Assembly (NCBI GenBank): GCA_016716965.1
Contig: JADJUP010000034.1
Coordinates: forward strand, 1 to 53,634
Direction: 5' to 3'
Length of the DNA: 53,634 nucleotides
Source of the DNA: Sulfuritalea sp.
Lineage (GTDB): Bacteria > Pseudomonadota > Gammaproteobacteria > Burkholderiales > Rhodocyclaceae
The translations under genes and the position numbers were made by a program. A model generated the notes under the pieces. It saw only the letters and a program-made list of their open reading frames with translations, ran no database searches and had not been told where the DNA came from. Positions 32,339 through 42,021 of the stretch are shown here, piece after piece (within the stretch, counting starts at the first letter, position 1; every line of letters starts with the position of its first letter).

Positions 32339-33787
32339 ATGTGGCAGCCGCCGCAACGCATTGCCTTCAAGGCCTCGCCGGGCCGCATTCCGACGCGTGA
32401 AGAGGCGGCCGCTTCGCGCCTGTTCAGCCCGCTGGACCACGGCCCGCTGCACCTGTCGTCCCGCACCTGGGTGCCGGCGATGGTTCCCTGGCGCGCCGAC
32501 CCCGACGGTAATGTGACTCAGGCCGTGGTCGATTGGTATGCGCGCCTGGCCGACGGCCAGCCCGGCTGCATAGTGATCGAGGCCACCGGCATCCGTGACG
32601 TGCCGAGCGGTCCCTTGCTGCGCGTCGGACACGACCGCTACATCGACGGCCTGCGCCGCGTGGTCGATGCCATCCACCGCCACAGTGACGGCAGGACGCA
32701 GGCCTTCATCCAACTGATCGACTTCCTCGGCGTCAAGCGCCGTCCGGAGCGCGACAAATACCTGGAGCGCTTCCTGCGCATCACCGACTGTCATCGCGCG
32801 GCGCTGGCCATGGAGGGCGCGCCGGACGCCGCAGTGCGCGAACACATGCTCGGCCTGGACGACGAAGCGCTGCAGGCCGTCCTCGGTCCGCGCGAATGGG
32901 AGGCCCTGCAGAAGGGCGCCCGCGAGCGCGTGACGGACATTCACCTGCCGCACATTCGTGAGCTGCCCGCCGTGTTGCCGGAACTGTTCGCCGACGCGGC
33001 GCGGCGCTCGCGCGAGGCGGGCTTCGACGGCGTCGAACTGCATTACGCGCATGCCTACACCATGGCGTCCTTCCTCTCCGCGACCAACACGCGCGACGAC
33101 GGCTACGGCGGCAGCCGCGACGGGCGCTTGCGCCTGCCGCTGGAGGTCTACCGTGCGGTCAGGGCGGAAGTCGGCGCCGGCTACACGGTCGGTTGCCGCC
33201 TGCTGGCCGAGGAATGCATCGCCGGCGGCAGCGGCCTCGACGACTCGGCGTACTTCGCCCTCGAACTGGCGCGTGCCGGCATGGACTTCCTCTCGTTTTC
33301 GCGCGGCGGCAAGTTCGATGACGCGAAGCAGCCCAGGGTCGGCGAGGCGGTCTATCCCTATACCGGCGTGTCCGGCTACGAATGCATGCCATCCTACCTT
33401 TCCGACGAGAAGGGCCCCTTCGGCCGCAACCTCGCGGCCACGGCCGAACTTCGCCGCGCACTGCGCGATGCGGGGCTGACGACGCCGGTAGTCGCCGCCG
33501 GCGGCATCCACAACTTCGAGCAGGCCGAGGCGGCGCTGGCCGACGGAGTCGCCGACATCATCGGCGGCGCGCGCCAGAGCCTCGCCGATCCCGGCTGGTG
33601 GAAGAAGCTGCGCGAAGGTCGTGGCGCCGAAGTCCGGCAGTGCGAATACAAGAACTACTGCGAAGGCCTCGACCAGAAGCACAAGGACGTCACCTGCCAG
33701 CTATGGGATCGCGTCGCCCTCGACGAACCCGGCCTGGCGCGTAGCCGCGACGGCAAGCGCCGGCTCGTGGCGCCGGCGGATTGGTAG
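32339..33787 (+). CDS. Second OYE-family NADH:flavin oxidoreductase (single-domain, FMN barrel)
   Basis: A 482-aa FMN-dependent TIM-barrel oxidoreductase. Landmarks: SRTWVPAMVPW in place of the usual NR-PM start, GIRDVPSG, FDGVELHYAHAYTMASFLSATNTRDDGYGGSRDGRLRLPLEVYRAV for substrate/FMN binding, and the FMN phosphate region VVAAGGIHNFEQAEAALADGVADIIGGARQSLADP near residue 385. A C-terminal cluster CEYKNYC...C is unusual and could bind a metal. Unlike the 661-aa OYE protein upstream it has no FAD/NAD domain, so it needs an external reductant or NADH at the barrel. It closes the operon begun at 24182. Confidence 0.85.
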   Translation: MWQPPQRIAFKASPGRIPTREEAAASRLFSPLDHGPLHLSSRTWVPAMVPWRADPDGNVTQAVVDWYARLADGQPGCIVIEATGIRDVPSGPLLRVGHDRYIDGLRRVVDAIHRHSDGRTQAFIQLIDFLGVKRRPERDKYLERFLRITDCHRAALAMEGAPDAAVREHMLGLDDEALQAVLGPREWEALQKGARERVTDIHLPHIRELPAVLPELFADAARRSREAGFDGVELHYAHAYTMASFLSATNTRDDGYGGSRDGRLRLPLEVYRAVRAEVGAGYTVGCRLLAEECIAGGSGLDDSAYFALELARAGMDFLSFSRGGKFDDAKQPRVGEAVYPYTGVSGYECMPSYLSDEKGPFGRNLAATAELRRALRDAGLTTPVVAAGGIHNFEQAEAALADGVADIIGGARQSLADPGWWKKLREGRGAEVRQCEYKNYCEGLDQKHKDVTCQLWDRVALDEPGLARSRDGKRRLVAPADW

Positions 33788-34209
33788 AACAATCCGTATT
33801 CGCGTGGAAGACCCGGATGCGGGGGGAGCGCTGGGTCTGGTCGGAGGAGTCACCGGTGTTGCAGATTCGGCTGGCATGCAGGTGACCTGTTCTCGCTGAA
33901 AACTTCCTGACCTGCAAATCACCAGGGAACCACCACCCACTTTTGGGTAGTATTCGGGATGCGTGTTGGCGACGAACCGGCACCGTGCGGTTTTGGGAGA
34001 ACCCGTAAAGCATTGGACTGCATACTTGCGACAATCCGTCGTCGTCCGACGGTTGGCGCTCGATGTCGTTCTGTCGAAGGTACCGTAGCGAAACGGTCGT
34101 CTGTGATTGCGCTGCGAATCACGGCCGAATCGGCATCGTCGCTCTCTTGCGCAGAAGGGCCGCACCGCTGCTTTGCCGTTTCAACAATTGAGGGGGGTCA
34201 TACCAGTCA
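33788..34209. other. Intergenic region before the hybrid kinase
   Basis: About 420 bp without a supportable gene. A small hairpin CCGTCG/CGACGG lies at 34036-34052. The plus-strand reading frames lack ribosome sites and family motifs. It separates the aryl-CoA operon from the kinase gene and probably holds the kinase promoter, but no clear -35/-10 pair stands out. A GAGGGGGG run at 34189-34198 is rather far from the kinase ATG to be its ribosome site. Confidence 0.5.
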
Positions 34210-36852
34210 ATGCGTTCCGGTCGAGTCATCACGCTGTTCTTGCGTACTTTTGTACCGCTATGCGCGCTCGTGCTTGCCGCCTTCTACTTCTATGTGCAGG
34301 CGGAGATCGATCGCGAATTGACTCGGATCGAGAGCACCGAAACCCTTAGCGTCGGGCTTGGCGCAGGAACCTTGACCGGGCGCATCGAAAGCATTGGTCG
34401 CGACCTGATTTTCCTGGCATCACACAGTGCCATGCGAGCAGCAATCAACGATCCCCACCCCCGGAATCTGGGCCACCTGGCGGAAGACTTCTCGAATTTC
34501 TCTGCAGGCAAGCGAATCTACGATCAGGTGCGCTGGCTGGACGAGACAGGCATGGAGATAGTCCGGGTGGACCTTGTCAACGGCATGCCGAAGATCATTC
34601 CCGCCGACAAGCTGCAGAACAAGGGCCAGCGCTACTTCTTTACCGATGCCTTCAAGCTCCGGCCCGGCGAAATCTTCATTTCGCCGCTGGATCTGAATAT
34701 CGAACAGAACAAGATAGAGATCCCGCACAAACCCATGGTCAGGGTGGCCACTCCGGTTGTCGATGACAGTGGCCGAAAGCGTGGCATCGTCATCCTCAAC
34801 TACTTTGGCCGCGAAATGCTCGATGCCTTCGCAACCGCGACCCGCGGCATCGGCGACCATATCAGGGTGGTCAATGGTGAAGGCTACTGGCTGAAGAGTC
34901 CGCAGCCGGAGGAGGAGTGGGGATTCATGTTCAAGCGCCCCGAGTTGTCGCTGCCCTCCCGCTCTCCCGAGGCATGGAAGCAGATCCGCGATGCCGACAA
35001 CGGACAGATACGTTTGCGCGACGGCTTATGGACCTGGCAGACCGTATATCCCCTGTTGGCGGGACAGCATTCCAGCACCGGCGCGGCGGAGGCATTTGCG
35101 TCCAGCCGCGGCCAGATCGAGGCGGAGCAATATGTCTGGAAATCGGTTGCGTGGCTGTCGGATGATGTTCTCGATGCCGCCAGCCGTTCGGTACGGAATC
35201 GGCTGCTTCCGATCGGTTTGCTGCTTCTGAGCATATTGGGAATCGGCAGTTGGATCGTCGCCCTACGCACCGCGGCGTTGCGCGATTCCGAATTGAAGTT
35301 CCAGACCATCGCCGACTTTTCCGACGACTGGGAAACCTGGATCGACCCACAGGGCCGTTATGTTTACTGTTCGCCCTCTTGCAAGAAGATGACAGGTCAT
35401 CCTCCTGAAGCATTTTTCGCCCGTCCGGATTTGTTGCTGGAGATCACCCATCCTGACGATCGCGAGGGTTTGCGAAGCCATCTGGGTGGACATGCACATG
35501 CCGCCGGATCGGAGAAACTCACGTTTCGCATCGTCTTGCCCGATGGCGAGATTCGTTATCTGGAGCATGTCTGCGGTCCGGTCACTGGCAGTGCGGGCGA
35601 ACGGCTGGGGCGTCGGGCCTCGAATCGCGACATTACCGCCCGCAAGGAAATGGAGGCCGAGCTTCAACAAGCGCGCGCCGTGGCCGAAGCGGCAAGCCGC
35701 GCCAAGAGCACCTTCCTCGCCAACATGAGCCATGAACTGCGCACGCCGCTGAGCGGCATCATCGGCATGACCGACATTGCGCTGCGTCATGTCGAAGAAC
35801 CGAAGATCAAGGAACAGTTGAGCAAGGTCGTCCAGTCGTCGCATCACCTGCTCGCCGTCATCAACGACATCCTCGACATCTCCAAGATCGAAGCCGAGCG
35901 CCTTTCTCTTGAATCCGTCGGTTTCAGGTTCGGCGACGTGCTGGATAACCTTCTTCGCCTGTTCAGGCAGAGGGTCGAAGAGAAGCAACTCAGGCTATTG
36001 GTTGACCTTGACCCGGAAGTACCGCGCCTGTCGCTATTGGGCGATCCGCTGCGCCTCGGCCAGATCCTGATCAACCTGACCGGCAACGCCCTCAAATTTA
36101 CCGATCGGGGATCAATCACCATTCGTGCCCGGGTACTTGAAGACAACCCGAATGACATCCTGTTGCGTATCGAGGTGGCCGACACCGGAATCGGCATCAC
36201 CGCGGAACAACAACAGCGCCTGTTCAACGCCTTTGAACAGGCCGATGACTCGATTACTCGCAAATATGGCGGTACCGGTTTGGGACTGACGATCAGCAAG
36301 CGACTCGTCCACATGATGGGAGGGGAAATTGGCGTCGACAGCACCCCCGGGCAGGGCAGCCGCTTTTGGCTCACCGTTCGGCTCGGCAAGGGTAGCGATG
36401 CAGACCGGCCTGCGCCGATAGTTACCGGAAAGCCTGCCGAAGAAAGGCTGGTCGAAGGACATTCCGGCACTCGCATCCTGCTCGCCGAGGATGAACCGGT
36501 CAATCAAGTGGTTTCGCGCACCCTGCTGGAAGATGCAGGCCTCATCGTCGATCTGGCCGAGGATGGCCAACAGGCGCTCGATTTGGCCAGGCAGAACCGC
36601 TACGCCTTGATTCTGATGGACATGCAGATGCCGGTGTTAAGCGGTGTCGATGCCACCAGGGCGATTCGTGCCGAGTCGCTGAACACCGTCACGCCGATCC
36701 TCGCCATGACAGCCAATGCGTTCGAAGAGGATCGCCTGACCTGCATCGATGCCGGCATGAACGACCATATCCCCAAACCCGTCGATCCGGATCGGTTGTA
36801 TGAAACCATGCTGGTGTGGCTGGAGAAGCGCAAGGATCGACCGTCTGCTTGA
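34210..36852 (+). CDS. Hybrid sensor histidine kinase with Cache-like sensor, PAS and receiver domains
   Basis: An 880-aa membrane sensor. TM1 (FLRTFVPLCALVLAAFYFYV, residues 11-30) and TM2 (LLLLSILGIGSWIVAL, near 336-352) enclose about 300 periplasmic residues that look like a Cache domain. A PAS domain follows (FSDDWETWIDPQGRYVYCSPSC near 372), then the dimerisation domain with His508 in ANMSHELRTPLSG, the ATPase domain (NLTGNALKFTDRG, ADTGIGIT, KYGGTGLGLTISK) and a receiver with Asp804 in LILMDMQMP. All catalytic boxes are intact. No regulator gene is adjacent. A related, damaged kinase gene occurs at 51450-53634. Confidence 0.9.
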   Translation: MRSGRVITLFLRTFVPLCALVLAAFYFYVQAEIDRELTRIESTETLSVGLGAGTLTGRIESIGRDLIFLASHSAMRAAINDPHPRNLGHLAEDFSNFSAGKRIYDQVRWLDETGMEIVRVDLVNGMPKIIPADKLQNKGQRYFFTDAFKLRPGEIFISPLDLNIEQNKIEIPHKPMVRVATPVVDDSGRKRGIVILNYFGREMLDAFATATRGIGDHIRVVNGEGYWLKSPQPEEEWGFMFKRPELSLPSRSPEAWKQIRDADNGQIRLRDGLWTWQTVYPLLAGQHSSTGAAEAFASSRGQIEAEQYVWKSVAWLSDDVLDAASRSVRNRLLPIGLLLLSILGIGSWIVALRTAALRDSELKFQTIADFSDDWETWIDPQGRYVYCSPSCKKMTGHPPEAFFARPDLLLEITHPDDREGLRSHLGGHAHAAGSEKLTFRIVLPDGEIRYLEHVCGPVTGSAGERLGRRASNRDITARKEMEAELQQARAVAEAASRAKSTFLANMSHELRTPLSGIIGMTDIALRHVEEPKIKEQLSKVVQSSHHLLAVINDILDISKIEAERLSLESVGFRFGDVLDNLLRLFRQRVEEKQLRLLVDLDPEVPRLSLLGDPLRLGQILINLTGNALKFTDRGSITIRARVLEDNPNDILLRIEVADTGIGITAEQQQRLFNAFEQADDSITRKYGGTGLGLTISKRLVHMMGGEIGVDSTPGQGSRFWLTVRLGKGSDADRPAPIVTGKPAEERLVEGHSGTRILLAEDEPVNQVVSRTLLEDAGLIVDLAEDGQQALDLARQNRYALILMDMQMPVLSGVDATRAIRAESLNTVTPILAMTANAFEEDRLTCIDAGMNDHIPKPVDPDRLYETMLVWLEKRKDRPSA

Positions 36853-37376
36853 TTGCAGAAATTGACCTTGGATTCCGGGCATTCTTGCCCCGTGTCTTCT
36901 CGTCGATATTGGCGCCATTAGGGTTTGGCGTGCATCGAGGGCCTGGATGATTTGGCCGCGCCGGTTTTAGCGATTTCGATGTTGAGAACGATCGCCGGAT
37001 GCACGCTTGGGGCCGTGATCGGAATCCTGTGAAAGCAGAGGTCTCGGCGATGGTGGCATTGGTCGGTCGGATCGCAGACCTGACTTTTCGATTGTCTTGC
37101 TGCGCCGCAAGAAGGGGGTATTCCACTGCTGGCAATGAGTTCCGGAATCAATCCATCCTGCTTTGTTGCACTGCGTACATCTATGCGCGCTGCTGCATAT
37201 TGGTTGCCTTATGTGCCAATGAAAAGATGCGATTCCCTTTCACGCTGCCAGCGCTGGCCACAACTGTGAATTGACAGTTCGTGCCCGATATCGGTAGCGA
37301 CGAGATGGCAACCCGTAATTCAATAAGAATCCAGCCGCCAGAGCAGTTGGTGGCGCGCAAAGGCCAGGAGAAAACA
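36853..37376. other. Long intergenic region upstream of the cox-type operon
   Basis: About 520 bp with no gene I can support; the longest frames (36999-37274 plus, 36918-37151 minus) have no ribosome site or recognisable motif. The region should contain the promoter of the molybdenum hydroxylase operon; TTGACA at 37271-37276 is a possible -35 box but the matching -10 is poor. I see no terminator after the kinase gene. Confidence 0.5.
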
Positions 37377-37844
37377 ATGACCGTCAAGCTTTCCCTCAGA
37401 GTAAACGGCAAGCAGGTGGACGCGGAAATCGATCCGCGCACCTTGCTTGCCCAGTTCCTCCGCGAAAACCTGCACCTGACCGGCACCCATGTCGGCTGCG
37501 ATACCGGACAATGCGGCGCATGCACCGTGCATCTCGACGGCCGCGCCGTAAAGTCCTGCAATCTGCTGGCGATCCAGGCGCAAGGCGCCGAGGTGGTGAC
37601 CATCGAGGGACTGGCTGCGCCCAACGGCGACATGCATCCGATGCAGGCGGCATTCAAGGAGTGCCACGGCCTGCAGTGCGGCTTCTGCACGCCGGGCATG
37701 GTGATGAGCGCGACGGCCTTGCTCAAGGACAATCCGAAGCCTACCGAGGAGCAGATTCGCGGCGGTCTTGACGGCAACATGTGCCGCTGTACCGGATACC
37801 ACAACATCGTCAAGGCGGTGCAGACCTGCGCCGCGGGGAGCTGA
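37377..37844 (+). CDS. coxS: Molybdenum hydroxylase small [2Fe-2S] subunit, CoxS type
   Basis: A 155-aa iron-sulfur subunit of the xanthine oxidase/aerobic CO dehydrogenase family. The N-terminal plant-type cluster motif is HVGCDTGQCGACTVHLDG plus a later Cys in VKSCN; the C-terminal cluster motif is LQCGFCTPGMVM and CRCTGYHNIV. It passes electrons from the molybdenum centre to the FAD subunit. The ATG at 37377 follows CAGGAG. The stop is 2 bp before the coxL ATG. Order S-L-M is that of form II CO dehydrogenase-like clusters. Confidence 0.9.
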   Translation: MTVKLSLRVNGKQVDAEIDPRTLLAQFLRENLHLTGTHVGCDTGQCGACTVHLDGRAVKSCNLLAIQAQGAEVVTIEGLAAPNGDMHPMQAAFKECHGLQCGFCTPGMVMSATALLKDNPKPTEEQIRGGLDGNMCRCTGYHNIVKAVQTCAAGS

Positions 37845-37846
37845 TC

Positions 37847-40226
37847 ATGGGCGCCAATCAACCCAACCTCGTTCCCAATGGCATTGGTGCTTCACCACGG
37901 CGCAAGGAAGACGAGCGCTTCCTCACCGGCGCCGGCAACTATACCGACGACATCAACTTCCAGGGCCAGACCTACGCCTACTTCCTGCGCTCGCCGCATG
38001 CGCATGCCGCGATCAAGGGCATCGACACCGCAGCCGCAGCAGCAGCGCCGGGCGTGGTGGCGATCTTCACCGGGGCCGACCTCGCGGCGGCCAAGGTGGG
38101 CGGCCTGCCTTGCGGCTGGCTGATCACCGACATGAGCGGCCAGCCGATGAAGGAACCGCCGCATCCGCCGCTGGCCCAGGGCAAGGTGCATCACGTCGGC
38201 GACCAGGTCGCCGTGGTGATCGCCGAAACCTTCCTGCAGGCCAGGGACGCCGCCGAGTTGATCGAGGTTGACTACGACGTGCTCGATGCCGTGGTGGACG
38301 TCGCGACGGCCACCGAGCCGGGCAAGCCACAGGTGCATGAAATGGCGCCGAACAACACCTGCTATGTCTGGGGCCACGGCGACAAGGCCGGCGTGGACAA
38401 GGCTTTCGCCGGTGCGGCGCATGTGACGACGCTGGAGTTCCGCAACAATCGCCTGATCCCCAACGCGATCGAGCCGCGCGCGGCGGTGGCGCAGTACTCG
38501 CGCAGCGAGGACGCCTACACGCTGCATGTCTCGAACCAGAACCCGCACGTCGAGCGCCTGCTGATGACGGCTTTCGTCCTTGGTCTGCCCGAGCACAAGG
38601 TGCGCGTGATTGCGCCCGACGTCGGTGGCGGCTTCGGTTCGAAGATCTTCCTCTACGCCGAGGAGACTGTGATCACCTGGGCGGCCAAACGCGTCAATCG
38701 GCCGATCAAGTGGACCTGCGAACGTGGCGAGGCCTTCCTGTCCGACGCCCACGGCCGTGACCATGTGACCACCGCCGACCTGGCGATGGACAAGGACGGC
38801 AACTTCCTCGCCATGCGGGTGCACACCACGGCCAATCTCGGTGCCTATCTGTCGACCTTCGCCTCATCGGTGCCGACCATCCTCTACGCCACCCTGCTGG
38901 CCGGCCAGTACACGACGCCGGTGATCTACGCCGAGGTGACCGGGGTGTTCACCAACACCGTGCCGGTCGACGCCTATCGCGGCGCAGGGCGGCCCGAAGC
39001 AACCTTCGTCGTCGAACGCCTGGTGTCGAAGGCCGCCGTGGACATGGGTCTGGACCAGGCCGAGATCCGCCGCCGAAACTTCATCACCAGCTTCCCCTAC
39101 GCCACCCCGGTCGGCCTCACCTATGACACGGGTAACTACGAGGCGACCCTTGCGGCGGCCACCCGGATTGCCGACGTTGCTGGTTTTCCTGCGCGGCGCG
39201 AGGAAGCGAAGAAGCGCGGCAAGCTGCGCGGCATCGGCTACTCCTGCTACATCGAAGCCTGCGGACTCGCGCCGTCAACCTCGCCGGTGCATTGGGGGCG
39301 CGCGCCGGCCTGTTCGAGGCGGGCGAGGTCCGTGTCCATCCGACCGGATCGGTGACCATCTTCACCGGCTCGCACAGCCACGGCCAGGGTCACGAAACGA
39401 CCTTCGCCCAAGTGGTGTCGGAGCGCCTCGGGATTCCCTTCGAAAATGTCGACGTGGTGCATGGCGACACGGGGCGGATTCCCTTCGGCATGGGCACCTA
39501 CGGTTCGCGTTCTCTGTCGGTCGGCGGCACGGCGATCATGAAGGCAATCGACAAGGTGGTGGCCAAGGGCAAGAAGATTGCCGCCCACCTGCTGGAAGCC
39601 TCGGACAGCGACATCGTGTTCGAGAACGGCAACTTCAAGGTGGCCGGCACCGACAAGCAGGTCGCCTTCGGCCAGGTGGCCTTCGCCGCCTACGTGCCGC
39701 ACAACTACCGCTGGGCAAGCTGGAACCGGGCCTCAACGAAACCGCCTTCCACGATCCGACCAACTTCCCTATCCGGCCGGCAGCCACATCTGCGAGGTCG
39801 AGGTCGACCCCGAGACCGGCGTCACGAAAGTGGTGAACTACGTCGCCTCGGATGACTTCGGCAACATCGTCAATCCGATGATCGTCGAAGGCCAGGTGCA
39901 TGGCGGCCTCGCCCAGGGCATCGGCCAGGCGCTGCTCGAAGGCGGCGCTATGACCCGGACGCGGCCAGTTGCTGTCGGGCAGTTATGCCGACTACGCGAT
40001 GCCGCGCGCCGACGACGTGCCGAGCTTCAAGGTCGATACCCAGGTCACGCCCTGCACGCACAATCCGCTGGGCGTCAAAGGTTGCGGCGAGGCCGGCGCG
40101 ATCGGTTCGCCGCCCGCCGTGATCAGCGCCATCGTCGACGCCCTGAAGGAATTCGGCGTCACCGACGTGCAGATGCCCGCGACACCCTGTCGCGTCTGGC
40201 AGACCATCCAGAACGCCCGCGCCTGA
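37847..40226 (+). CDS. coxL: Molybdenum hydroxylase large subunit, CoxL form II type, several frameshifts
   Basis: About 795 aa, the catalytic molybdopterin-cytosine-dinucleotide subunit. RKEDERFLTGAGNYTDDI opens the protein; GGGFGSK near residue 265 binds cofactor; the active-site loop is VDAYRGAGRPEA, the form II signature, instead of AYRCSFR of true CO dehydrogenases; GQGHETTFAQV and the catalytic Glu in KGCGEAGAIGSP are present. The frame changes near 39270, 39715, 39768 and 39945. Adding single C or G bases at short C/G runs restores HNYPLGKLEPGL, NFPYPAGSH and EGGAYDPDAGQLLSG, so sequence error is likelier than gene decay. Substrate is unknown. Confidence 0.82.
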
Positions 40227-40239
40227 GAGGAGAACAGAC

Positions 40240-41040
40240 ATGTACGGATTTGAATATCATCGCCCGGGCTCGCTGGCGGAAGCCGCCGCACTGCTGGGCA
40301 AACTGGGCGACGGCAAGCCGCTGGCCGGTGGCCAGACCCTGATCGCCACCATGAAGCAGCGCCTGGCGCAGCCCTCCGATCTCGTCGATCTGGGCGGCAT
40401 CGCCGAGATGCGCGGCATCAAGGTCGAGGGCGACACGCTCAGCATCGGCGCCCTGACGCGGCACGCCGAGGTCGCCGCCTCGGCCGAGGTGAAGCAGCGC
40501 ATTCCCGCGCTGGCCCGCCTCGGCAGCACCATTGGTGACCGCCAGGTGCGCGCCATGGGCACCATGGGCGGCTCGGTGGCCAACAACGATCCGGCGGCCG
40601 ACTATCCGGCCGGCGTACTCGCGTTGGACGGCACCGTGGTGACCAACAAGCGCCGTATCGCCAGCGCCGACTTCTTCACCGGCATGTACGAGACGGCGCT
40701 GCAACCGGGCGAACTGATCACCTGGATCAGCTTCCCGGTGCCCAAGCGCGCGGGCTACGCCAAGTTTCCCAACCCGGCCTCGCGCTTCGCCCTGGTTGGC
40801 GTCTTCGTCAGCCAGGCGGCGAACGGCAGCGTGCGGGTGGCGGTGACCGGCGCCGGTCCCGGTGTGTTCCGCGTGGCAGAGATGGAAAAGGCGCTCGCCG
40901 CCAATTTCTCCGTCGACGCGATTGCCGGTGTCAAGGTTGCCTCAGACGGCCTCAACACCGACATCCATGCCGATGCGACGTATCGCGCCCACCTGATCGG
41001 GGTCATGGCCAAGCGGGCCGTGGCCGCTGCGCTGGCCTGA
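40240..41040 (+). CDS. coxM: Molybdenum hydroxylase FAD subunit, CoxM type
   Basis: A 266-aa FAD-binding subunit of the vanillyl-alcohol-oxidase-like fold. Typical motifs are AGGQTLIATMKQRL near residue 29 and GSTIGDRQVRAMGTMGGSVANNDPAADYPA near 94-120. It takes electrons from CoxS and passes them to the quinone pool or another acceptor. There is no extra [4Fe-4S] insertion, which argues against the 4-hydroxybenzoyl-CoA reductase beta subunit. The ATG follows GAGAGGAG. An intrinsic terminator follows, separating structural genes from the accessory genes. Confidence 0.9.
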   Translation: MYGFEYHRPGSLAEAAALLGKLGDGKPLAGGQTLIATMKQRLAQPSDLVDLGGIAEMRGIKVEGDTLSIGALTRHAEVAASAEVKQRIPALARLGSTIGDRQVRAMGTMGGSVANNDPAADYPAGVLALDGTVVTNKRRIASADFFTGMYETALQPGELITWISFPVPKRAGYAKFPNPASRFALVGVFVSQAANGSVRVAVTGAGPGVFRVAEMEKALAANFSVDAIAGVKVASDGLNTDIHADATYRAHLIGVMAKRAVAAALA

Positions 41041-41055
41041 GAAGCAAACCCGGCG

Positions 41056-41098
41056 GGAGGATGCCCACTTGATAGAGGGGCGTCCTCCGGCTCTTTTT
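41056..41098 (+). terminator. Intrinsic terminator between coxM and coxD
   Basis: GGAGGATGCCC (41056-41066) pairs with GGGCGTCCTCC (41078-41088), one G-T wobble, 11-nt loop, and is followed by GGCTCTTTTT. It would reduce expression of the accessory genes relative to coxSLM. Because the T-tract overlaps a possible TTG start at 41097, the GTG at 41109 is the better coxD start. Confidence 0.8.
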
Positions 41099-41108
41099 GG
41101 AAATATTC

Positions 41109-42020
41109 GTGCCGCACACCATAGACGAACTGCAGCAACGCCTTGCCGGCGCCGATTACATCGCCTCGCGCGGGTTGGCCACCGCCGCCTTCCTTGCCCT
41201 GCGCATGGGTCGCCCGCTGCTGCTGGAAGGCGAGGCCGGCACCGGCAAGACGGAAATCGCCAAAGTGCTGGCGGCGACTTTGGGCCGGCCGCTGATCCGC
41301 CTGCAATGCTACGAGGGCCTCGACATCGCCTCGGCGGTCTACGAATGGAATTATCCGCGGCAGATGATCGAAATCCGCCTGGCTGAAGCCGCCGGCGGCA
41401 GCTCCATCACCCGCGAACAACTGGCGACCGACATCTTCGCCGACCGCTTCCTGATACGCCGCCCGCTGTTGCAGGCGCTGGAAGGCGACCCGGCAGCGCC
41501 GCCGGTGCTGCTGATCGACGAGCTCGATCGCACCGACGAGCCCTTCGAGGCCTTCCTGCTGGAAGTGCTGTCCGACTTTCAGGTCTCGATTCCCGAACTC
41601 GGCACCATCAAGGCCACGGTACCGCCCATCGTCATCCTGACCTCCAACCGCACCCGCGACGTCCACGACGCGTTGAAGCGGCGCTGCCTCTATCACTGGG
41701 TGGACTACCCGGATGCCGCGCGCGAACTCGACATCGTGCGGCGCAAGTCACCCGGCGCCGCCGAGCGCCTGACCGGCGAGATCGTCGGCTTCGTGCAGAA
41801 CCTGCGCGGCCAGGACCTGTTCAAGCTGCCCGGTGTGGCCGAGACCATCGACTGGACTCGGGCGCTGATGGAACTCGACCGCATCTGCCTCGATCCCGAG
41901 ACCATCAACGACACGCTTGGCGTGCTGCTCAAATACCAGGACGACATTGCCCGCATCAAGGGCAGCGAAGCTGCCTCCATCCTGGCCCAGGTGCAGGCCG
42001 ACATGGCGGCGGGGCGTTAG
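41109..42020 (+). CDS. coxD: MoxR-family AAA+ ATPase CoxD
   Basis: A 303-aa AAA+ ATPase. It has Walker A GEAGTGKTE near residue 41, Walker B LLIDELDRTDEPF near 136, LTSNRTRDVHDALKRRC as sensor/arginine region. CoxD helps mature the active site of CO dehydrogenase-type enzymes, being described as acting on the metal-sulfur part of the centre together with CoxE and CoxF. The GTG start gives MPHTIDELQQRLAGADYIA, in line with family N-termini. It overlaps nothing upstream and is 1 bp before coxE. Confidence 0.88.
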   Translation: MPHTIDELQQRLAGADYIASRGLATAAFLALRMGRPLLLEGEAGTGKTEIAKVLAATLGRPLIRLQCYEGLDIASAVYEWNYPRQMIEIRLAEAAGGSSITREQLATDIFADRFLIRRPLLQALEGDPAAPPVLLIDELDRTDEPFEAFLLEVLSDFQVSIPELGTIKATVPPIVILTSNRTRDVHDALKRRCLYHWVDYPDAARELDIVRRKSPGAAERLTGEIVGFVQNLRGQDLFKLPGVAETIDWTRALMELDRICLDPETINDTLGVLLKYQDDIARIKGSEAASILAQVQADMAAGR

Positions 42021-42021
42021 C

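Noticed and set aside
36999..37274. A 91-codon plus-strand frame before coxS
   Set aside because: No ribosome site or family resemblance; probably chance.
37847..40226. Calling this a true (form I) CO dehydrogenase
   Set aside because: The active-site loop is AYRGAGR, not AYRCSFR, and gene order S-L-M fits form II. CO oxidation is therefore not claimed.
37377..41040. 4-hydroxybenzoyl-CoA reductase (HcrABC)
   Set aside because: The FAD subunit lacks the extra [4Fe-4S] insertion of HcrB, and coxD, coxE and coxG accompany the genes.
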